From: Oxalobacteraceae bacterium
GTDB lineage: Bacteria > Pseudomonadota > Gammaproteobacteria > Burkholderiales > Burkholderiaceae_D
NCBI GenBank assembly: GCA_003537575.1
Contig: DPRS01000041.1
Span: forward strand, 1 to 45,708
Length of the DNA: 45,708 nt
Direction: 5' to 3'
Each line of letters opens with the position of its first letter. The first letter of the stretch is position 1. The position numbers were made by a program, and so were the translations under genes. A model generated the notes under the pieces. It saw nothing but the letters and a program-made list of their open reading frames with translations, did not search any database and had not been told where the DNA came from. Shown piece after piece: positions 8,107 through 16,732 of the stretch.

Positions 8107-8955
8107 ATGACTGCACAGAATCCTCTTGATATTTCCGATAGTTCAATACACTTGCTGCAGCGGCAAGAATTGCGTTCGGCTGCATTGCGCTGGCTGGGCG
8201 AGCCTGATCCGACACGCAAGGCCGCCGGCGTGGCTGCGCTGCAGGAAGCATGGCGCGCTGGCTGCCTGCAGTTGGACACGCAAGCCGGGCTGACGCCGCA
8301 ATGCGCCATTCCGGGCCGTCCCGCGCGCCCGCAGCTGGTGCCGCCGCGGGAAGTGAAGCATCGCTCGATGGGCACGGTGGCAGGACGCGCCGCGCTGATC
8401 CATGCCCTGGCGCATATCGAATTCAATGCCATCAACCTGGCGCTGGATGCGGTCTGGCGCTACGCCGGCATGCCGGAAGAATATTACGGCGACTGGCTGC
8501 AGGTGGCGGCGGAGGAAGCCCTGCATTTTTCCCTGCTGGCGGCGCATCTGCAGGCGCTCGGCTTTGCCTATGGTGACTTGCCGGCGCATGACAGCCTGTG
8601 GGAAATGGCGCAAAAGACCGAGGACGACCTGCTGGCACGCATGGCGCTGGTGCCGCGCACGCTGGAAGCGCGCGGCCTGGATGCGACGCCGGCAGTGCGC
8701 GCCAAGCTGGCGCAGGCTGGCGACCGCGCCGCCGCGGAGATTCTCGACATCATCCTGCGCGACGAAATCGGCCATGTCGCCATCGGCAACCGCTGGTATG
8801 GCTGGCTGTGCCGCCAGCGCGGGCTCGATCCGCTGGCGGCGTATGCCGAGCTGACCGCAAGCCACAAGGCGCCGCCGCTGCGCGGCCCGTTCAACCTGGA
8901 AGCGCGGCGCCGCGCCGGCTTTTCCGAGCGCGAACTGGCGCTGCTGCCGCCATGA
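8107..8955 (+). CDS. DUF455 ferritin-like di-iron family protein
   Basis: A 282-residue soluble protein of the DUF455 ferritin-like family (sometimes described as MiaE-like). A helical-bundle core carries the acidic and His residues expected for a carboxylate-bridged di-iron site: Glu105 (HIEFNAINLAL), Glu137-x-x-His140 (EEALHF) and Glu220-x-x-His223 (DEIGHVAIG). The first 80 residues form a separate segment. The substrate is unknown; oxygen-dependent oxidation or hydroxylation is inferred from the fold. The stop overlaps the start of the downstream MFS gene (ATGA), so the two are probably co-translated. Confidence 0.85.
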   Translation: MTAQNPLDISDSSIHLLQRQELRSAALRWLGEPDPTRKAAGVAALQEAWRAGCLQLDTQAGLTPQCAIPGRPARPQLVPPREVKHRSMGTVAGRAALIHALAHIEFNAINLALDAVWRYAGMPEEYYGDWLQVAAEEALHFSLLAAHLQALGFAYGDLPAHDSLWEMAQKTEDDLLARMALVPRTLEARGLDATPAVRAKLAQAGDRAAAEILDIILRDEIGHVAIGNRWYGWLCRQRGLDPLAAYAELTASHKAPPLRGPFNLEARRRAGFSERELALLPP

Positions 8956-10199
8956 CGGAACCATCCGCCATCCCACGGCCGCAACCGCGAGCCATGCGCT
9001 TCGCCGATTTCCCTCAGCGGCAGCCCTTGCTGACCGCGCTGGCGCTGTCGCTGGGCGCCGCCATCGCGCTGGGCCTGTCGCGCTTTTCCTACGGCCTGCT
9101 GCTGCCTTCCATGCGCGCCGACCTGGACTGGAGTTACTTCCTGGCCGGCGCCATGAATACCGCGAATGCCCTTGGCTACCTGCTCGGCGCGCTGGCCACG
9201 CCATGGCTGTTGCGGCGCCTTTCGCCGCAGCGCCTGCTGTTTGTCGGCGCCATCCTGACCGGCCTTTTCATGCTGGTGTCGGGACTGGTCACCGCCACCG
9301 GCGTGCTGCTGTCGCAGCGCATCCTGGCCGGCATCTCCAGTGCCTTCATCTTTATCGCCGGCGGCGTGCTGGCGGCGCGCCTGGGCGCGCTGCATCCTGG
9401 GCGTTCGGGCCTGCTGCTGGGCTTGTATTACGGCGGCACCGGCTTCGGCATCGCGGCTTCGGCGCTGCTGGTGCCGGCCGCGCTCGCGGCGGCGACGCAG
9501 TTTGGCGCCGCGCACGACTGGCAATGGCCCTGGCTGGCGCTGGCGGCGCTCTGCCTGCTGGCCACGGCAGCCATGGCGGCCCCGGTCCACGCCATTCCCG
9601 AAACGGTCCAGCAAGCCGGCGAGCATCGTCCGTTCCGCTTGCGCGCCTTCGCTTTCAGCCTGCTCGGCTATTTCATGTTCGGCGTCGGCTACATCGGCTA
9701 TATGACCTTCGTCGTTGCCCTACTCAAGCAGCAGGGCATGGCCGCGCCGCTGATCACCGTTTTCTATGCCTTGCTTGGCCTGGCGGTGGTGGCCTCGTCG
9801 CGCATCTGGGCCGGCATGCTGGACCGCTTCAAGGGCGGCGAATCGCTGGCGATCCTGAATGCCTTGCTTGGCATTGCCACCATCCTGCCGGCGCTCACTT
9901 CGGCGGCGCCGCTGGTGTTCTTTTCCGGGATCCTGTTCGGTGCGGTGTTTCTGTCGGTGGTCGCCTCCACCACCGCACTGGTGCGGCACAACCTGCCGCC
10001 ACAATCCTGGTCCGCCGGCATCACCGCTTTCACCACGGTATTCGCCTTCGGCCAGATCGTCGGCCCAAGCGTGGCCGGCTGGATCGCCGACAGCGTCGGC
10101 GGCCTGGAGCGGGGCCTGGTGTTCTCGGCGCTGGCGCTGTTCGTCGGCGCGGTGCTGGCGTCACGCCAGCGCTGCCTGCACCCGGAAGGGCAAAAGTAA
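8952..10199 (+). CDS. YbfB/YjiJ-family MFS transporter
   Basis: A 415-residue inner-membrane transporter of the major facilitator superfamily, predicted 12 transmembrane helices. The opening LGLSRFSYGLLLPSMRADL followed by NTANALGYLLGAL is characteristic of the YbfB/YjiJ (DUF1228) group, whose substrates are unknown. The open frame extends far upstream inside the previous gene, but the ATG at 8952 overlapping the DUF455 stop is the sensible start: a 25-30 residue cytoplasmic leader precedes helix 1. Coupling to a ferritin-like oxygenase suggests export or import of that enzyme's product or substrate (inference). A central cytoplasmic loop lies around residues 205-225. Confidence 0.88.
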   Translation: MTEPSAIPRPQPRAMRFADFPQRQPLLTALALSLGAAIALGLSRFSYGLLLPSMRADLDWSYFLAGAMNTANALGYLLGALATPWLLRRLSPQRLLFVGAILTGLFMLVSGLVTATGVLLSQRILAGISSAFIFIAGGVLAARLGALHPGRSGLLLGLYYGGTGFGIAASALLVPAALAAATQFGAAHDWQWPWLALAALCLLATAAMAAPVHAIPETVQQAGEHRPFRLRAFAFSLLGYFMFGVGYIGYMTFVVALLKQQGMAAPLITVFYALLGLAVVASSRIWAGMLDRFKGGESLAILNALLGIATILPALTSAAPLVFFSGILFGAVFLSVVASTTALVRHNLPPQSWSAGITAFTTVFAFGQIVGPSVAGWIADSVGGLERGLVFSALALFVGAVLASRQRCLHPEGQK

Positions 10200-10416
10200 T
10201 GTTGTAATGCCGCTGCGTGCGTGCATTTTTTTTGCCGCGATGCCGGCATATCGCGGCAGTAAGGCAGATGGATGGCTGCAGTTAAGTGTGAATAAATTAG
10301 TTCCCTTTTCTAACTTGACGCACTTAAACTCTGCCATCGTTCGATTCAGTAGCATGCAGGAAAACGAAAAAACGGATTTTTCTTTCCGCTTTGTCGGTTT
10401 TTGAGAAAGGATTCGC

Positions 10417-11442
10417 ATGCAAAAGAAAACGCTCACACTTGCCCTGCAGGGCGGCGGTTCGCACGGCGCCTTTACCTGGGGCGTGCTGGAACGACTGCTG
10501 GAAGACGAACGCATCGATATCGAAGGCATCACCGGCGCCAGCGCCGGCGCCATGAATGCGGTGGCGCTGGCGCATGGCTGGACGGTCGGCGGGCGTGATG
10601 GCGCGCGCCAGGCCTTGCAGGATTTATGGGAAAGCGTCGCCGTCAAAAAGCCCTTCAGCCTGCAAGCGGACGAGGAATACACGGCTGACAACCTGGCCGC
10701 TCACGCTCATCCCTCGCCAGGCATCAATGCGCTGCTGTCGCTGACGCGATTTTTTTCACCTTACCAGTGGAACCCCTTCGACATCAACCCCTTGCGCGAT
10801 ATTCTGGCCGCGCAAATCGACTTCGAGCGCTTGCGCGCGGAATGCCCCCTGAAACTGTTCATCGCCGCCACCCATGTCGGCAGCGGCACCCTCAAGCTGT
10901 TCCGCACCCGCCAATTGACGCTGGACATGCTGCTGGCGTCGGCTTGCCTGCCATCCCTGCACCATGCGGTGGAAATCAATGGCGAAGCCTACTGGGACGG
11001 CGGCTTCACCGCCAACCCGCCGCTGTTCCCCTTGCTGCACCAGTGCCGGGCACACGACATCATGGTGGTGCTGCTGCATTCGGCGCGGCATACGGGCGTG
11101 CCGCTCACTGTCAACGAAATTCATGTCCGCCTGACCGAGATCGGCTTCAACGCCGCCATCTCCACCGAGCTGCAGGCCATCGCCCTGGCCCAGCGCGAAG
11201 CCCGACGCAGCCTGTTCGCCTTCGGCCACCTGGAACGTCGCCTGCGCAACCTGCATATCCATTCCATCGCTTCGCGGGAACTCATGGGGCAGCTGACTAC
11301 CCTCAGCCGGCTGAATACGCATGCCCCATTTCTCCAGGCGCTGCGCAATGAAGGACGCGCGCGCGCGGAGGCCTGGCTCGACAGCCACTTCCACCATATC
11401 GGCGTACGCTCATCGTTCAATCTGGCGCAGTTCCTGCGCTAG
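10417..11442 (+). CDS. Patatin-like phospholipase family protein
   Basis: A 341-residue serine lipase of the patatin family (RssA/YchK-like), with a Ser-Asp dyad. Visible motifs are the oxyanion loop GGGSHGAF near the N-terminus, the nucleophile elbow Gly40-Ala-Ser42-Ala-Gly44, and Asp194 in YWDGGF. The central region (LLSLTRFFSPYQWNPFDINPLRDIL) and the long C-terminal helical part are typical of bacterial patatins that hydrolyse acyl chains from phospholipids or related lipids. There is no signal peptide, so it is probably cytoplasmic. GAAAGG ends 8 bases before the ATG. It is preceded by a 217-base AT-richer gap, so it is probably its own transcription unit. Confidence 0.9.
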   Translation: MQKKTLTLALQGGGSHGAFTWGVLERLLEDERIDIEGITGASAGAMNAVALAHGWTVGGRDGARQALQDLWESVAVKKPFSLQADEEYTADNLAAHAHPSPGINALLSLTRFFSPYQWNPFDINPLRDILAAQIDFERLRAECPLKLFIAATHVGSGTLKLFRTRQLTLDMLLASACLPSLHHAVEINGEAYWDGGFTANPPLFPLLHQCRAHDIMVVLLHSARHTGVPLTVNEIHVRLTEIGFNAAISTELQAIALAQREARRSLFAFGHLERRLRNLHIHSIASRELMGQLTTLSRLNTHAPFLQALRNEGRARAEAWLDSHFHHIGVRSSFNLAQFLR

Positions 11443-11760
11443 CGCCATTCAATGCTGCGTCGCCGGCCTCGGCGAGGCTGAGTCGCTCCTGATAGAATGT
11501 TCGACGACGACTGTCGTGCTTGCGTTTCCTCAGCAGGGCATGGGCACCAGGCTTCCTTTGTCCGCAGAGGCAATCGAATGGCATGAGCCATCAGTCGCTC
11601 ACTCCGCAGCCGTTACGGCTTTCCTTGTAATACTCCCGGCAGCTTATCGGCTTGCCTCAACAGTTGTCTTGTTCGTTTGCCTTGCATTGTGCCGCAAGCG
11701 GGCGCTTGTCGTACGGCTTGTTCCGATCAATCCGCCGCATTTCTACAGGAGCTCATACCA
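11443..11760. other. 318-base gap between lipase and MscS genes
   Basis: No convincing gene. A frame with an ATG at 11538 runs to 11764 and overlaps the next start, but its codon use (ATA, AGG, TCA) is unlike the neighbours. A short GC-rich hairpin (GCCTC-GGC-GAGGC) lies near the left end, too weak and without a T-run to call a terminator. Confidence 0.5.
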
Positions 11761-13026
11761 GTGACTTTTTCATTCCTTGCCGATCTCGAACCCTGGACTC
11801 AGGCGACGCTGGGACTATGCCTGCTTGCCATGCTGGCTTTCAGTGCCCGTTTCATCCTGCACGGCCTGCTGGTGCGGATTTTCAGCCGCCTGGGCACGAG
11901 CTTGCAAACCCGCTGGATTGTTATGTTGCTGCAAAGCCGCGTGCCGCAGCGCCTGGCGCAAGTCGCGCCCTCTCTCGTGGTGCAGATCGGCATCGTCGCC
12001 GTGCCCTATCTGCCGCAGACGGCTACTGCCGTGATTCGCAACGTGGCCGTGGCGCTTACCGTTCTGCACGCAGTGCGGGTGTTATATGCCGTGCTCGATG
12101 CATTGCAGGCGGCGCACGAATCCAGGGAAGATCCACAGGAGATGCAGCGACGCTCGATCAAGAGTTTTGTTCAGCTGGGCAAGCTGCTGCTGGGGCTGCT
12201 GGGTGGCATCGTCATCGTGGCTGCGCTGATCGATCGCTCGCCACTGATTCTGCTGTCCGGCCTGGGGGCGATGTCGGCCGTGCTGATGCTGGTGTTCAAG
12301 GACACCATCCTTTCTTTCACAGCCGGCGTGCAACTGGCCTCCAACGACCTGCTGCGCGTGGGCGACTGGATCGAGATGCCGCAAGTCGGCGCCGACGGCG
12401 ACGTGATAGACATCGCTTTGCATACCGTGAAAGTACAGAACTGGGACAAGACCATTACCTCGATTCCGACCTGGCGGCTCATGTCCGAAAGTTACAAGAA
12501 CTGGCGCGGCATGTCGCAATCCGGTGGACGGCGCATCAAGCGCTCGCTGCGCCTGGATGCGGCCTCGGTACGCTTTCTGGATGATGACGATATCCGCCGC
12601 CTGTCGCGCATCGAGTTGCTGCGGCCATATCTCGAAGAAAAGATGCGTCATTTGTCGCAGTCCAACGATAGCTTGCGGCGCAAGCTGGGCGAACAGTTTG
12701 CAGAGCCGGCCAACCTGAGGCGCTTGACCAATATCGGCACATTCCGCGCTTATGTGGATGCCTATCTGCGCGCCAATCCGGGGATACACCAAGAAATGAC
12801 ATTGATGGTACGCACGCTGGAACCCACATCCGAAGGAATTCCGCTGGAGCTTTACTGCTTTACCGCTACGACTGCCTGGGTTCGCTACGAGGGAATCCAG
12901 GGCGATATCTTCGATCACCTGCTGGCCATCCTGCCGGAGTTCGGGCTCAGTCTGTACCAGAACCCTTCCGGCAACGACATCCGGCTGGGGATGTGGAATG
13001 GTCCACAGGCGCTGGCTCGCGCCTGA
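11761..13026 (+). CDS. MscS-family mechanosensitive channel, YbdG type
   Basis: A 421-residue inner-membrane channel protein that releases solutes when membrane tension rises in osmotic downshock. The length and layout match E. coli YbdG (about 415 residues): several N-terminal helices (roughly 8-28, 75-110, 135-155), then the pore-lining helix and MscS beta domain (SGLGAMSAVLMLVFKDTILSF, then ASNDLLRVGDWIEMP). The mixed alpha/beta C-terminal domain contains the YbdG-type insertion (SESYKNWRGMSQSGGRRIKRS). The chosen start is GTG 11761, preceded at 9 bases by CAGGAG (11746-11751); the frame stays open 28 codons upstream, but that part has no coding character. Confidence 0.88.
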   Translation: MTFSFLADLEPWTQATLGLCLLAMLAFSARFILHGLLVRIFSRLGTSLQTRWIVMLLQSRVPQRLAQVAPSLVVQIGIVAVPYLPQTATAVIRNVAVALTVLHAVRVLYAVLDALQAAHESREDPQEMQRRSIKSFVQLGKLLLGLLGGIVIVAALIDRSPLILLSGLGAMSAVLMLVFKDTILSFTAGVQLASNDLLRVGDWIEMPQVGADGDVIDIALHTVKVQNWDKTITSIPTWRLMSESYKNWRGMSQSGGRRIKRSLRLDAASVRFLDDDDIRRLSRIELLRPYLEEKMRHLSQSNDSLRRKLGEQFAEPANLRRLTNIGTFRAYVDAYLRANPGIHQEMTLMVRTLEPTSEGIPLELYCFTATTAWVRYEGIQGDIFDHLLAILPEFGLSLYQNPSGNDIRLGMWNGPQALARA

Positions 13027-13096
13027 ATCGGCAAGGCGGACGTTTATTCGCAAGTAATGTCCGTCATTGCATATCGATCAACCGCCCCTGCAGAAC

Positions 13097-13121
13097 CTTC
13101 TATATAATCGTACGGTCGTTC
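13097..13121 (+). promoter_or_regulatory. Promoter -10 with palindrome-like CGTACGGTCG
   Basis: TATAAT at 13103-13108 lies 35 bases before the hydrolase ATG and runs directly into CGTACGGTCGTTC, a CG-rich half-palindromic stretch of the kind bound by TetR-family repressors. A matching -35 is weak. Confidence 0.4.
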
Positions 13122-13142
13122 TATTTTCTCAAGTGACCATCC

Positions 13143-14018
13143 ATGAAACCATCTCGATCGGAATATCTTGCCGTGCGCGGCTTGCGCTACCACATCCGCC
13201 ACTGGGGCAGGGAAGACGCCCCCCGCCTGTTCATGCTGCACGGCTGGATGGATGTGTCGGCTTCCTTCCAGTTCGTGGTCGATTGCCTGCAGCGAGACTG
13301 GCATGTGATCGCGCCGGACTGGCGCGGCTACGGGTTGTCGCAGCGTTCCGGCAGCGACAGCTACTGGTTCGCCGATTACCTCGGCGACCTCGATGCGATC
13401 CTCGATCACTACGCGGCTGGCGAACAGGTGAACCTGCTTGGTCATAGCATGGGCGGCAATGTCGTCTGCATGTACGCCGGCGTGCGGCCGGAAAGAATAG
13501 CCAGGCTGATCAACCTGGAAGGCTTCGGCATGCCGCCGACCCGGCCCGAGCAGGCGCCCGCGCGCTATGCGCAATGGCTCGACGGCTTGTCCCAGCCGCC
13601 GCAGCTGCGCAGCTATGCCTCGCCGCAAGAAGTGATGAGGCGCCTGCAGAAAACCAATCCGCGCTTGTCAGACGAGCGCGCGGCTTTCCTGGCGCAGCAC
13701 TGGGCGGGACAAAATGCCGAAGGGCGCTGGGAAATCCTCGGCGACCCGGCGCACAAGCAGATCAGCCCGGTCCTGTACCATGTCGAAGAAGCCCAGGCCT
13801 GCTGGCAGGCGATCGCGGCACCGGTGCTGTGGGTGGAGGCCGCCGAAACCGATATCTGGCGCTGGATCGGTCCAAAGGAAAAGGCGCGCGCCGAAGTCGA
13901 CCGCCGCCTGGGCTTCATCCGGAATGTCACCACCGTTTCCATTCCCGACGCCAGCCACATGCTGCACCACGATCAGCCGGAACTCCTGGCGCGGCAAATC
14001 GAAAATTTCCTAGCGTAA
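13143..14018 (+). CDS. Alpha/beta hydrolase
   Basis: A 291-residue alpha/beta-hydrolase-fold protein, similar in outline to serine hydrolase-like (SERHL/MhpC-type) enzymes. LFMLHGWMD holds the oxyanion HGW, and WHVIAPDWRGYGLS is the usual strand-4 block. The nucleophile elbow is GHSMGG with Ser102; the catalytic His is probably His272 in DASHMLHHDQPE. The acid is not certain (the WVEAAETD stretch is the likely place). No signal peptide. The substrate cannot be told from sequence. A consensus-like TATAAT lies 35 bases upstream, so it is a separate transcription unit; the PHP gene starts 72 bases after its stop. Confidence 0.85.
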   Translation: MKPSRSEYLAVRGLRYHIRHWGREDAPRLFMLHGWMDVSASFQFVVDCLQRDWHVIAPDWRGYGLSQRSGSDSYWFADYLGDLDAILDHYAAGEQVNLLGHSMGGNVVCMYAGVRPERIARLINLEGFGMPPTRPEQAPARYAQWLDGLSQPPQLRSYASPQEVMRRLQKTNPRLSDERAAFLAQHWAGQNAEGRWEILGDPAHKQISPVLYHVEEAQACWQAIAAPVLWVEAAETDIWRWIGPKEKARAEVDRRLGFIRNVTTVSIPDASHMLHHDQPELLARQIENFLA

Positions 14019-14033
14019 CGGTAGTAACGGTAG
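14016..14033 (+). repeat. Two tandem copies of the 9-bp unit TAACGGTAG
   Basis: Two identical contiguous copies (14016-14024, 14025-14033); the first three bases are the hydrolase stop codon. It is the same unit as at 4058-4084 but in the other orientation. Confidence 0.7.
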
Positions 14034-14090
14034 TTATTTCTCGCGGGTTGTCCGTCTGCGGCGCCCGCGCAAGCCGCGTACAATACAGGC

Positions 14091-14948
14091 ATGCATTTTC
14101 ACGATCATTCCACACTGAACGTCGACCTCCATTGCCATTCCAGCGTTTCCGACGGCGTGCTGGCGCCGGCGGCGGTGGCGGCGCGCGCGCGGGCGCAGGG
14201 CGTGGATGTCTGGGCCCTGACCGACCATGACGAACTTGACGGTATTCCCGAAGCCAGGGAAGCGGCGGCCGCGCTCGGCCTGCGCTATGTCGCCGGCGTC
14301 GAAATTTCCGTCACCTGGGCCGGCGCGACGGTGCACATCGTCGGCTTGCGCATCGATGAAACCAACCCCGACCTGCTGCGGGGCCTGGCGGCAACCCGGG
14401 GCGGCCGTGCCGAGCGCGCGCAGGAAATGTCCGCGCAACTGGCTAGCGCTGGCATTCCGCATGCTTTCGAAGGCGCGCTGAAATTCGTCGGCAATCCCGA
14501 CCTGATCTCGCGCACCCATTTCGCCCGCCACCTTGTCGAAATCGGCATCTGCGCCGATGTGAAAGATGTTTTCCGCAATTACCTTACCGAAGGCAAGCCT
14601 GGTTACGTGCCGCATCGCTGGGCCAGGCTGCAGGACGCGGTGCGCTGGATCCGCGGCGCCGGCGGCATCGCCATCGTCGCCCATCCGGGGCGTTACAATT
14701 TCACTGAATTGCAACAGCATGCCCTGCTGACCGAATTCAAGCAGGCCGGCGGCATCGGCATCGAAGTGGTAACCGGCAGCCATACCGCCGACCAGTACGA
14801 GGTCTATGCCAAAGTGGCGAGTACCTACGGTCTGCTGGCTTCGCGCGGTTCGGATTTCCACGGACCGCAGGAATCGCACGTCGAACTGGGCGCCTTGCCG
14901 CCGCTGCCGCGTTCGGTCACGCCCGTGTGGCATGACTGGAATTTCTGA
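14091..14948 (+). CDS. PHP-domain phosphoesterase (YciV/RNase AM-like)
   Basis: A 285-residue polymerase-and-histidinol-phosphatase (PHP) domain protein. Metal-binding motifs are in order: DLHCHSSVSDG, ALTDHDELDG, GVEISVTW, IVAHPGRY and GSDFHG. Family members hydrolyse 3',5'-nucleoside bisphosphates (Chromobacterium CV1693) and act as 5'-3' exonucleases on short RNA (E. coli YciV/RNase AM, which matures rRNA 5' ends). The downstream YciO-type YrdC gene matches the yciV-yciO pairing of E. coli, near a tryptophan gene there as here (trpS), which supports the YciV assignment. htpX is inserted between the two in this genome. Confidence 0.87.
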   Translation: MHFHDHSTLNVDLHCHSSVSDGVLAPAAVAARARAQGVDVWALTDHDELDGIPEAREAAAALGLRYVAGVEISVTWAGATVHIVGLRIDETNPDLLRGLAATRGGRAERAQEMSAQLASAGIPHAFEGALKFVGNPDLISRTHFARHLVEIGICADVKDVFRNYLTEGKPGYVPHRWARLQDAVRWIRGAGGIAIVAHPGRYNFTELQQHALLTEFKQAGGIGIEVVTGSHTADQYEVYAKVASTYGLLASRGSDFHGPQESHVELGALPPLPRSVTPVWHDWNF

Positions 14949-14999
14949 GTAAGGCGCAGATATTCTTCCGGAAAATCTGAGGATAAACCATTCCGGCTC

Positions 15000-15030
15000 C
15001 TTGAATTCTGTGAAAGAATCCACACGTTAG
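15000..15030 (+). promoter_or_regulatory. Candidate heat-shock (sigma-32-like) promoter of htpX
   Basis: CTTGAA at 15000-15005 is followed after 14 bases by CCACACGT (15020-15027), a 5/8 match to the sigma-32 -10 CCCCATNT. It sits 30-58 bases before the htpX ATG, and htpX is a heat-shock gene in E. coli. Confidence 0.35.
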
Positions 15031-15057
15031 TGTTGGTTTTTTAAAAGGGATTTTCAA

Positions 15058-15936
15058 ATGAAAAGAATATTGCTGTTCATTGGCACCAATATTGCCGTCA
15101 TCGCCGTCATGACGGTGGTGTTGTCGGTGCTTGGCGTGGACCGTTTCCTGACCGCGCAGGGCCTCAACCTGCCGATGCTGATGGTGTTCTCGCTGATCGT
15201 CGGCTTCACCGGTTCCATCATCTCGCTGTTGATCAGCAAGCCGATGGCCAAATGGTCCACCGGCGCGCGCGTGATCCAGGCGCCGTCCAGTTCGACCGAG
15301 TTCTGGCTGGTCGACACCGTCGGCAAGCTGGCGCAGAAAGCCGGCATCGGCATGCCTGAAGTGGCGATCTACGAAGGCGAGCCGAACGCCTTCGCCACCG
15401 GCGCCTTCAAGAACTCGGCACTGGTGGCGGTATCCACCGGCCTGCTCGAATCCATGACCCGCGAGGAAGTGGAAGCGGTGCTGGGCCATGAAGTCGCCCA
15501 CGTGGCCAACGGCGACATGGTCACCATGACGCTGATCCAGGGCGTGGTGAATACCTTCGTGGTATTCCTGTCGCGCGTGGTCGGCTACGCGGTGGACCGC
15601 GCGCTGTCCAAGGGCGAGAATGACGGCCCGGGCATCGGTTACATGGTCACCGTGATGGTGTGCCAGATCGTGTTCGGCATTGCCGCTTCGATGATCGTCG
15701 CCTGGTTCTCGCGCCACCGCGAATTCCGCGCCGACGCCGGCGCCGCGCAGCTGCTCGGCAGCCCGAAGCCGATGATTCATGCGCTGGCGCGCCTGGGCGG
15801 CGTGGAGCCGAGCAACCTGCCGCAGTCGATGGCATCGATGGGCATCAACAATGAAAAGCCGGGTTTCATGGCGTTGTTTTCCAGCCACCCGCCGATCGAA
15901 CAGCGTATTGCCGCCTTGCAGCAGGGCAGCCGCTGA
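15058..15936 (+). CDS. htpX: Membrane zinc metalloprotease HtpX
   Basis: Inner-membrane M48 endopeptidase that degrades misfolded membrane proteins alongside FtsH. The 292 residues match the family. Two N-terminal transmembrane helices (about 4-24 and 36-57) precede the catalytic domain with the zinc motif His144-Glu145-x-x-His148 (GHEVAHVANGDMVTM) and the third ligand Glu222 in HREFRADAGAAQL. Two more hydrophobic stretches lie at about 158-180 and 196-218. AAAAGGG sits 8 bases before the ATG. A candidate heat-shock promoter lies just upstream. The YrdC-like gene starts 68 bases downstream. Confidence 0.95.
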   Translation: MKRILLFIGTNIAVIAVMTVVLSVLGVDRFLTAQGLNLPMLMVFSLIVGFTGSIISLLISKPMAKWSTGARVIQAPSSSTEFWLVDTVGKLAQKAGIGMPEVAIYEGEPNAFATGAFKNSALVAVSTGLLESMTREEVEAVLGHEVAHVANGDMVTMTLIQGVVNTFVVFLSRVVGYAVDRALSKGENDGPGIGYMVTVMVCQIVFGIAASMIVAWFSRHREFRADAGAAQLLGSPKPMIHALARLGGVEPSNLPQSMASMGINNEKPGFMALFSSHPPIEQRIAALQQGSR

Positions 15937-16003
15937 GCGGCAAGCCCAAACCCAAACCCGATAACCGGACGGCGGTGGCGCAAGCTGCCGCCGTAATGCA
16001 TTC

Positions 16004-16627
16004 ATGAGCCAGTTTTTCCAGATTCATCCCGACAACCCGCAGCTGCGCCTGATCAAGCAGGCAGTGCAGATCCTGCGCGCCGGCGGCGTCATCGCCTTGC
16101 CCACCGATTCCAGCTACGCCCTGTGCTGCCAGCTGGACGACAAGGACGCGGTGACCCGGCTGCGGCGCATCCGCGGCGTCGACGACAAGCACCACCTGGC
16201 GCTGCTGTGTCGCGATCTTTCCGAAATTTCCCAGTATGCCAGGGTGGACAACAGCCAGTACCGCCTGCTGAAGGCGGCCACGCCGGGACCGTACACCTTC
16301 ATCCTTGAAGCCACCAAGGAAGTGCCGCGCCGGGTCAGCCATCCGTCGCGCAAGACCATTGGCCTGCGCGTGCCGGAAAACCCGGTCGCCCTGGCGCTGC
16401 TGGAGGAGCTGGGCGAGCCGCTGCTGAGTTCCACCCTGATCCTGCCGGACGAGGAATTGCCGCTCACCGACCCGGACCTGGTGCGCGACAAGCTGGAACG
16501 CCAGATCGAGCTGGTGATCGACGGTGGCGCCTGCGGCCTGGAAATGACAACCGTGATCGACCTTTCCGGCCCCGAGCCCGTGCTGCTGCGCCAGGGGCGG
16601 GGTGATGCGGCGATGTTCGGCCTGTAG
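16004..16627 (+). CDS. YciO-type L-threonylcarbamoyladenylate synthase-like protein
   Basis: A 207-residue YrdC/Sua5/YciO-domain protein. GGVIALPTDSSYALCCQLDD, the RIRGVDDKHHLALLCRDLSE block, PGPYTFILEAT and RKTIGLRVP are the family motifs that bind ATP and threonine. The slightly altered KRxR-type motif (RRIRGVDDKHH) and the company of a PHP gene point to the YciO branch rather than to TsaC, the t6A tRNA enzyme. YciO function is less certain; weak threonylcarbamoyl-AMP synthase activity has been discussed. Another TsaC elsewhere in the genome would be expected. Confidence 0.85.
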   Translation: MSQFFQIHPDNPQLRLIKQAVQILRAGGVIALPTDSSYALCCQLDDKDAVTRLRRIRGVDDKHHLALLCRDLSEISQYARVDNSQYRLLKAATPGPYTFILEATKEVPRRVSHPSRKTIGLRVPENPVALALLEELGEPLLSSTLILPDEELPLTDPDLVRDKLERQIELVIDGGACGLEMTTVIDLSGPEPVLLRQGRGDAAMFGL

Positions 16628-16732
16628 CTTGCCAGCGTGCCGTCTGCCCGCCTGCCGCCCTGCGCCGGCAGTTTCGCCTGCGGCGCGACCAGTGCCTCGC
16701 TGCGGCCGGCGGGGGTCTGATAAAATCCGCTG

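Noticed and set aside
10233..10258. 9-bp inverted repeat (TGCCGCGAT / ATCGCGGCA) after the MFS gene, preceded by a T-run
   Set aside because: The T-run is on the wrong side for a rightward terminator and no leftward gene needs one here.
11538..11764. A 75-codon frame with a hydrophobic stretch, overlapping the MscS-type GTG start (GTGA)
   Set aside because: Codon use (ATA, AGG, TCA, low GC third positions) is unlike the neighbours, there is no ribosome binding site and no family resemblance; the overlap is likely chance.
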